Source: Streptomyces sp. SID8374 (GTDB lineage: Bacteria > Actinomycetota > Actinomycetes > Streptomycetales > Streptomycetaceae). From it: 64,000 nucleotides of DNA. The stretch covers positions 3,906,001 to 3,970,000 of the forward strand of contig NZ_WWGH01000001.1 of assembly GCF_009865135.1 (NCBI RefSeq). Direction: 5' to 3'. A program made the position numbers and the translations under genes. The notes below the pieces were generated by a model. It was not told the origin of the DNA. It saw only the letters and a list, made by a program, of their open reading frames with translations, and did no database searches. Below, one piece after another: positions 58,589 to 64,000 of this stretch. The first letter of the stretch is position 1; each line of letters starts with the position of its first letter.

Positions 58589-59677
58589 TCAGGGCTGTTT
58601 CGCCGCCGGCGGCCGCTGCCTGGCCCACTCCATGCGGGGTTCCAGGAGGGGCCGCAGCAGGCTCCGTACGTACGGGGTGCACAGCAGGGTCACCATGACC
58701 GCCGCGCCGACGGTGACGGCGACCGTGCCCAGGGTGGTGTCGAAGAACGGCCGGTCGTAGAAGCCGCCGTAGAACAGGCCCCGGATGACGAAGCCGTGCA
58801 GCAAATACCCGTACAGCGTGCACTTGCCGAGCGCCGTCATCCAGCTGTGGCCCTGCGGCACCCAGGCCAGGAAGCACGCGCCGAGCACGATGGCCGCCAC
58901 GAAGAGCAGGAGCGTCGCCGTCGGGCCGGTCCACTGGGCGCTGTCCATCTCCAGGGTGCTGTTCTTCCGGAAGAACCACGAGGTCGAGGTCCGGGGCACC
59001 AGCCAGTACGCCACCAGCAGCCCGAGCGCGAAGACCGGTACGGAGACGACGCGTACCCAGGTCCGCCGCACCAGCGCGAAGTGCTGCGGGCCCAGCCGCA
59101 GCCCCAGCACGTAGAACGGCAGGAACTGCAAGGTGCGCTGGATGGGGAGCGAGCCGTCGGCGGCCGGGGACACCGTCGCCACGGCCGCGATGGCGAGGGC
59201 GACGAGCACCGGGGCGCGGACCGCCTGCCAGACCGGGGTGGAGAGCCGCCAGAAGAACAGGGCGGGCAGGAACCACAGCAGCCAGTACGGCGAGAGCAGG
59301 GAGAGCGAGTACTCCGGGTCGCGGGTGAGCCGCTGGAAGACCGTGTAGAGGACCTCGAAGATCAGATACGGCACCAGCAGGCTGGTGATCAGCTTCCACA
59401 CCCGGTCCGGCCGCAGCTCGAAACCACGGGAGAAGTAGCCCGCGATCAGGATGAAGACCGGCATGTGGAAGGTGTAGATCAGTGTGTACGCGGCTTCCAC
59501 CAGCCGCCCGCTGGGCAGCGGCTCCCATGCGTGTCCGATCGCGACCAGCACGATCGCCAGGTACTTCGCGTTGTCGAAGAAGTGGTCCCGGCCGCCGGCG
59601 GGCGGCTTGCCGGTCTCCGGTGCGGTGGCGGCGGCCGCGGTGGGGCGCGGCTGCTCCGAAGTGAGGGGGGAAGGCAT
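58589..59677 (-). CDS. Acyltransferase-3 family membrane protein
   Basis: 362 residues, about 10 TMs. NAKYLAIVLVAIGHAWEPL and YTFHMPVFILIAGYFSRGFE carry the conserved His and Arg/Phe of acyltransferase-3 (OafA/NodX-like) proteins, which O-acylate cell-surface or secreted sugars. Leaderless start: TAGGGT lies 6 nt before ATG 59677. Confidence 0.92.
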   Translation of the reverse strand: MPSPLTSEQPRPTAAAATAPETGKPPAGGRDHFFDNAKYLAIVLVAIGHAWEPLPSGRLVEAAYTLIYTFHMPVFILIAGYFSRGFELRPDRVWKLITSLLVPYLIFEVLYTVFQRLTRDPEYSLSLLSPYWLLWFLPALFFWRLSTPVWQAVRAPVLVALAIAAVATVSPAADGSLPIQRTLQFLPFYVLGLRLGPQHFALVRRTWVRVVSVPVFALGLLVAYWLVPRTSTSWFFRKNSTLEMDSAQWTGPTATLLLFVAAIVLGACFLAWVPQGHSWMTALGKCTLYGYLLHGFVIRGLFYGGFYDRPFFDTTLGTVAVTVGAAVMVTLLCTPYVRSLLRPLLEPRMEWARQRPPAAKQP

Positions 59678-59689
59678 CCTGACACCCTA
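59678..59689 (-). promoter_or_regulatory. -10 of leaderless acyltransferase gene
   Basis: TAGGGT (59689-59684, minus strand) then 6 nt to ATG 59677. Confidence 0.58.
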
Positions 59690-59854
59690 GGGGGCGGAGG
59701 CGTTCCTTCCACCCCCGGTGCCCTTCGTCACTCCCGTCCGTGGGCCCTCGGGTTCCTGGGCGCTGCCCGCAGGGGCCTTCCTGGGGGTGGCCCCACCTGG
59801 AGTCCACCGGCCTTCCGGATGGGCTGCGGGCTCCGGGGCGACCAGGCTTGTCGC

Positions 59855-61378
59855 ATGACGAACCGGACCCGCAAGGCCCTCCTGCTCGCCCTCTCCGTGA
59901 CCGCCGCGGCCGCCACGCTGACCGCCGCCGTGACGCCCGTCGCGCACAGCCGCCCGGCGGGCCGCGCCGCGCCCCCGCTCGCCTGGCACGCCTGCGAGCC
60001 GGGCGCCGGGGTGCCGGTCCCGGCGGCCGGGCAGGAGTGTGCCGAGCTGCGGGTCCCGCTGGACTACGGCGACCCCGGGGGCCGCACGGTCGGGGTTGCC
60101 GTCACCCGGCTGCGCACCGACCGGCCGGACGCCCGGCGCGGCACGCTGTTCGTGATCCCCGGCGGGCCCGGCTCCTCGGGGGTGCAGCGCCTGGCACAGA
60201 AGGGCGAGGCGCTGCGGGCGGCGACCGAGGGGGCGTACGACCTGGTCAGCCTGGACCCGCGCGGGGTCGGCTCCTCGGTCCGGGCGAACTGCCGGATTCC
60301 CGAGGCCGACCGGCACCTGGTGACGCTGCGGTCCTGGCCCGCGCCGGACGGCTCGATCGCGGCCGCCGCCGAGCGCTCCCGCCGCACCGCCGAGCTCTGC
60401 GCCCGGAACGGGGGCCCGGTGCTGCGGTCCTTCACCACGGGGAACGAGGTCCGTGACCTGGACCGGCTGCGCGGCGCGCTGGGGGAGCGGAGGGTGTCCA
60501 TCTGGGGTTCTTCGTACGGGAGTTACGTCGGCGCGGTGTACGCGCAGCGCCACCCGGACCGGGTCGGCCGGCTGGTCCTGGACAGCACCGGCGACCCGGA
60601 CCCGGGCCGGGTGGCGTACGGCTGGCTGGCGAACATGGCCCCGGGCGCCGCCGAGCGCTTCCCCGACTTCGCGGCCTGGGCGGCGGACCCGGCCCGGGAG
60701 GCCCAGGGGCTGCGGCTGGCCCGGCGCCCCGGGGACGTACAGCCGCTGTTCCTCTCCCTGGCACGGGAGTTGGACCGCCACCCGAAGACCTCGGACGTGC
60801 CGTCCACCCCGCTCACGGGCAACCTGCTGCGGCAGGCCCTCCAGAGCGCCCTGTACAGCGATACGGGCTTCGCCCCGCTGGCCCGGCTGGTGAAGGCGGC
60901 CCGGGACCCGAAGGGCCGCCCGGTCCTTCCGCCGGAGCTGGCGGGGCCGCTGCCGGACGCGGACGCGTCGATGACGGTCGCGGCGATCTGCAACGACGTG
61001 CGCTGGCCGGGACCGGCCTCCGGGTACGCGGGCCGGGTCGCCGCCGACCGGGCGCGGTATCCGCTGACGGCCGGGATGCCCGCGAACATCACGCCCTGCG
61101 CCTTCTGGACCCACGCCGAGGAGCCGAGACCCACCCGGATAACCGACGAGGGCCCCTCGAACGTCCTGATGATCCAGAGCCTGCGCGACCCCTCCACCCC
61201 GTTGGCCGGAGCCCTGAAGATGCGTAAGGCGCTCGGCGAGCGGGCCCGGATGGTCACCGTCGAACAGGGCGGGCACGGCATGTATCTGGGCAACGGCAAC
61301 GCCTGCGGGGACCGGGTGGTCAGCGACTTCCTGGTGACCGGGGTGCGGCCCGCCCGGGACATCCACTGCCCGAACTGA
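59855..61378 (+). CDS. Secreted alpha/beta hydrolase (tripeptidyl aminopeptidase-like)
   Basis: 507 residues from ATG 59855. Signal peptide about 1-32, then the SlpD/E-type S33 peptidase fold: LFVIPGGPGSSGVQRLAQKG (oxyanion), nucleophile IWGSSYGSYVGAVYAQRHPD (Ser about 215), acid SLRDPSTPL and catalytic His in QGGHGMYL. Probably cleaves N-terminal peptides outside the cell. No ribosome site; AGGCTT 5 nt upstream is a weak -10. Confidence 0.92.
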   Translation: MTNRTRKALLLALSVTAAAATLTAAVTPVAHSRPAGRAAPPLAWHACEPGAGVPVPAAGQECAELRVPLDYGDPGGRTVGVAVTRLRTDRPDARRGTLFVIPGGPGSSGVQRLAQKGEALRAATEGAYDLVSLDPRGVGSSVRANCRIPEADRHLVTLRSWPAPDGSIAAAAERSRRTAELCARNGGPVLRSFTTGNEVRDLDRLRGALGERRVSIWGSSYGSYVGAVYAQRHPDRVGRLVLDSTGDPDPGRVAYGWLANMAPGAAERFPDFAAWAADPAREAQGLRLARRPGDVQPLFLSLARELDRHPKTSDVPSTPLTGNLLRQALQSALYSDTGFAPLARLVKAARDPKGRPVLPPELAGPLPDADASMTVAAICNDVRWPGPASGYAGRVAADRARYPLTAGMPANITPCAFWTHAEEPRPTRITDEGPSNVLMIQSLRDPSTPLAGALKMRKALGERARMVTVEQGGHGMYLGNGNACGDRVVSDFLVTGVRPARDIHCPN

Positions 61379-61451
61379 CCGGGTGTTGCGGGCCTGGCCG
61401 GGAGGCGCGGTGCCCTTCCGGGCCTTTCCCGGGCGGCGGCCCGCCTCCCTC

Positions 61452-61880
61452 CTAGGCCGTGCCGTCCTCCGTCGGCACGCACAGCACCGGGACCGGGGAC
61501 ATGTGCAGCAGCTTGTGCGGGGTCGATCCGAGCAGGGCGCCGCGCATCGGGGACTCGCCCCAGGTGCCGACCACGATGACCCGGGCGCCGTGCCGTTCGG
61601 CGGCGTCCAGGAGGGCCTGCGCGGGGCTCTCGTCCAGCACCTCCACACTCGCCGGTACGCCGGCCTCCTCGGCGGACGTCAGCGCGTGCTCCAGACCCGT
61701 GCGGCCGGCCTGCCGGATGGCGTCGTAGTGGCTGCGGTACTCGGCCCCGTCGCGCAGGCCCGGGGCGGCGGCGCCGTAGACGAGGACCAGCTCCTCGCCG
61801 TAGGCCGCCGCCACCTCGATCGCGATGCGCAGGGCGCGGGCGGCGCCGGGGGACTCGTCGTAACCGAGGACGACCGACAT
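61452..61880 (-). CDS. Universal stress protein, permease partner
   Basis: 142 residues, one Usp domain (VVLGYDESPGAARALRIAIE; ATP motif VVGTWGESPMRGALLGSTPH). Its ATG comes 1 nt after the permease stop, so the two are coupled; Usp/APC pairs are known and the Usp may gate transport. Confidence 0.92.
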   Translation of the reverse strand: MSVVLGYDESPGAARALRIAIEVAAAYGEELVLVYGAAAPGLRDGAEYRSHYDAIRQAGRTGLEHALTSAEEAGVPASVEVLDESPAQALLDAAERHGARVIVVGTWGESPMRGALLGSTPHKLLHMSPVPVLCVPTEDGTA

Positions 61881-61881
61881 C

Positions 61882-63420
61882 TCAGCGCTCCTTCCCGCCG
61901 GCGGACTTCCCGTCGGACTTCGCGGTCGTGGCGTGCACCAGCTCCGGATCGGCGACCCCCGGCCGCTCCTGCCAGAAAACCGCGTCGCGCAGCCGCCACA
62001 CCACCATCAGGACCACGCCGACCAGGGAGATCGCGATGCCGATGACGAGCGGCGGGCCGAGCCCGAACCAGGAGGTGCCGCTGTAGGAGTTGGCCGGGTC
62101 GGACATGTCGATGACCGACCGGACCAGCAGCCAGGCCAGCAGGGCGGCGCCGACCACCGGGCCCAGGCCGATGAGGACGAAGTTGCGCACGCTCTCGGTG
62201 AGGTGGCGCCGGTAGTAGACGGCGCAGGCCACCCCGGTGAGCGCGTAGTAGAAGGCGATCAGGAGGGAGAGGGCGGTGAGCGAGTCGAAGAGGGCGTTGG
62301 TGGAGATCTGGTTGACCACCAGGTACCAGGCGATGGCGATCCCGGCGACCCACCACGTACTGACGTCGGGGGTACGGAAGCGGGGGCTGATGTGCCCGAA
62401 GTGCTGCGGCAGCGCCTGACGGCGGGCCATCGACAGGGCGGTCCGGGACGCCGGGATGATCGTGGTCTGGGTGGAGGCGATCGCGGAGGTGGCGACCGCG
62501 AGCAGCAGGATCCAGTCCCAGCCGCCCAGCACGTCCCCGGCGAGCTGGGCGAAGATGAACTCCTCCTCGCCCGCGTTCTCCGCCAGGAACGCCGTCCCCG
62601 CGAAGGCCACGACAGCGACGGCGACCGACAGGTAGGTCACCAGGAGCACCACCGTGGACCACAGGCCCGCCTTGCCCGGGGCGCTCGCCGAGTTCTCCGT
62701 CTCCTCGGTGAGGTTGACCGCCGACTCCCAGCCCCAGTAGATGAACACCCCGAGCAGCAGCCCGCCGGTCAGCGCGGCGCCACCGGCGCCGAACGGGTCC
62801 AGCCAGCCCAGGGACGGTTCGATGGAGTCGAAGCCGGTGGTGCCCGCGTACACCCGGTAGAGCGCCACCACGACGAAGACCAGCAGGAAGGCGACCTGGA
62901 GGAGGATCAGCGCGTTCTGCACCTTGGCCGACAGCTCGGTGCCGATCACACAGAGCCCGGTCATCACGATGATCAGCAGCACGGTGAGCAGCTGCCGTAC
63001 GAAGTCGTTGGCGACCCAGCCGTCGAGGCCCACCGCCAGCAGGGTGAAGCTCACCGCCACATCGGCCAGCGAGCCGACGACCAGCACGCCGGTCATGGTG
63101 ATCGCCCAGCCGCCGAGCCACCCCGCCCACGGGCCCATCGCCCGGGTCACCCAGGAGAACGTCGTACCGCAGTCCTGGTCGACCTTGTTGAGGTAGTAGA
63201 ACGCCGAGGCGATCAGCAGCATCGGGACGAAGGAGGCGAACATGACGCCCGGGGCGTAGATCCCCACCAGGGCCACGATCGGGCCGATCACGGCGGCCAG
63301 GGAGTAGGCGGGGGAGGTCGCGTTGAGGCCGATGACGAGGGCGTCGACGAACCCGATGGCGTTCGGCTTCAGGCTGACCGCCGAGCCGTCGCGCCCGTCC
63401 TGGAGAGCGTCGTGGGCCAT
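61882..63420 (-). CDS. APC-family amino acid permease
   Basis: 512 residues from ATG 63420 (GAGGAAC). About 12 TMs with VDALVIGLNATSPAYSLAAV (TM1 APC motif), FIYWGWESAVNLTEETENSA and TTIIPASRTALSMARR. Imports an amino acid or amine by proton symport. Upstream of and coupled to the universal stress gene. Confidence 0.94.
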   Translation of the reverse strand: MAHDALQDGRDGSAVSLKPNAIGFVDALVIGLNATSPAYSLAAVIGPIVALVGIYAPGVMFASFVPMLLIASAFYYLNKVDQDCGTTFSWVTRAMGPWAGWLGGWAITMTGVLVVGSLADVAVSFTLLAVGLDGWVANDFVRQLLTVLLIIVMTGLCVIGTELSAKVQNALILLQVAFLLVFVVVALYRVYAGTTGFDSIEPSLGWLDPFGAGGAALTGGLLLGVFIYWGWESAVNLTEETENSASAPGKAGLWSTVVLLVTYLSVAVAVVAFAGTAFLAENAGEEEFIFAQLAGDVLGGWDWILLLAVATSAIASTQTTIIPASRTALSMARRQALPQHFGHISPRFRTPDVSTWWVAGIAIAWYLVVNQISTNALFDSLTALSLLIAFYYALTGVACAVYYRRHLTESVRNFVLIGLGPVVGAALLAWLLVRSVIDMSDPANSYSGTSWFGLGPPLVIGIAISLVGVVLMVVWRLRDAVFWQERPGVADPELVHATTAKSDGKSAGGKER

Positions 63421-63591
63421 GCGTTCCTCGATCCGGCCGGGCTCGCCGCAGGGCGCGGCGGACGATCCGGATCTCATCGTAGGAACACCTGCCCAGGTGC
63501 GCATTCCGGACGAAATGCCCCCACCGGGCGGGGGTCACCCGATCGGCCCGCCCCCCTGCGAAGGCCGGGACCGAGGCGCAGGGTGGAGTCC

Positions 63592-64000
63592 ATGTGGTCC
63601 CGCCGAACCGTCGTCCTGGGCGCCCTGCTGCTGCCCCTGGTCCTCCTGGTGTTCCGGGACGGCCCGGCGCTCCACGAGCAGCACCGGGAGCTGGCCTCGG
63701 GACCCAGACCGCCGCGCGGGCTCCCGCAGCCCGCCGTCGTCAGCCGCCAGGAGTGGCACGCGGATGAGGAGCTGGTCCGGGAGCGCCCGCACTACACGGG
63801 CGCGGCGAAGGCGGTCTTCATCCACCACACCGGCAACCCCAACGACTACGCCTGCGCGGACGCCCCCGAGCTGATCCGGGCGGTCCAGGCCGACCATGTG
63901 GAGAAGGACGGCTGGGACGACATCGGCTACAACTTCCTCGTCGACCGCTGCGGCACCATCTACGAGGGCCGGGCGGGCGGCGTGGGGCGGTCGGTGCTCG
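63592..64000 (+). CDS. N-acetylmuramoyl-L-alanine amidase (PGRP-type), N-terminal part
   Basis: ATG 63592 after GGTGGAG; 136 codons before the window ends. Signal anchor about 5-22 (TVVLGALLLPLVLLVF), then a PGRP/amidase-2 domain with VFIHHTGNPNDY (zinc His) and IGYNFLVDRCGTIYEGRAGG. Exported; hydrolyses the amide between MurNAc and L-Ala or binds peptidoglycan. The C-terminus is missing. Confidence 0.92.
   Translation, partial: MWSRRTVVLGALLLPLVLLVFRDGPALHEQHRELASGPRPPRGLPQPAVVSRQEWHADEELVRERPHYTGAAKAVFIHHTGNPNDYACADAPELIRAVQADHVEKDGWDDIGYNFLVDRCGTIYEGRAGGVGRSVL

Overview
The window is high-GC DNA with the habits of a Streptomyces-type actinomycete chromosome: very strong G/C in third codon positions, many GTG starts, a repeated leaderless-promoter pattern (-10 TANNNT, usually TAGCGT or TAGGGT, 6-8 nt before the start codon), an XRE/DUF5753 module, and two perfect parS sites, which suggest the broad origin-proximal part of the chromosome. 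I saw no insertion sequence, integrase, CRISPR array, rRNA or tRNA. The first gene (PhoX-like) and the last (peptidoglycan amidase) are cut by the window edges.

Left part (1-14 kb): PhoX-family phosphatase end, a secreted protein, an S4 RNA-binding protein, tandem parS, membrane proteins, an FMN reductase, a DrrAB-type ABC exporter, a large LAL-like ATPase behind a universal stress protein, and a luciferase-like monooxygenase/FMN reductase pair whose promoter carries five 16-bp tandem repeats.

14-28 kb: a tryptophanyl-tRNA synthetase preceded by what reads as a complete attenuator (leaderless 13-residue leader peptide with Trp-Trp, alternative hairpins, terminator). Then a four-gene minus-strand series: YqiJ-like membrane protein, flotillin, a 1,687-residue DUF3686/AAA ATPase, and a CASTOR/POLLUX-like RCK channel protein. 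A PucR-type regulator is divergent from it. The spacers hold a degenerate tandem array and Streptomyces-type intergenic repeats.

28-38 kb: a KhtTU-like K+/H+ antiporter pair, TerB, small secreted proteins, a flavoprotein, a phosphotransferase, an aldo/keto reductase, and an accessory stretch (DUF6879, XRE/DUF5753, pentapeptide-repeat protein, HTH protein).

38-45 kb: a second flotillin with an NfeD-like partner. A 41-bp element near it also occurs next to the first flotillin locus. Peroxiredoxin, hydrolase, a PAS-GAF-PP2C phosphatase and a GNAT protein follow.

45-54 kb: a GT-C-like membrane protein; a molybdopterin oxidoreductase fused to a cytochrome-b-like membrane domain with an internal twin-arginine motif; three translationally coupled genes (GT2, DUF2064, methyltransferase); a secreted ParB-fold protein; a sugar-nucleotide epimerase.

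54-64 kb: a PAP2-like membrane protein, a cold-shock cluster (MerR-like, CspA, DEAD-box helicase, small protein), an acyltransferase, a secreted tripeptidyl-aminopeptidase-type hydrolase, an APC permease coupled to a universal stress protein, and the amidase.

The best candidates for under-described biology are the flotillin/AAA/RCK-channel operon with its duplicated control element, the Tat-within-polytopic molybdoenzyme, and the trpS attenuator.
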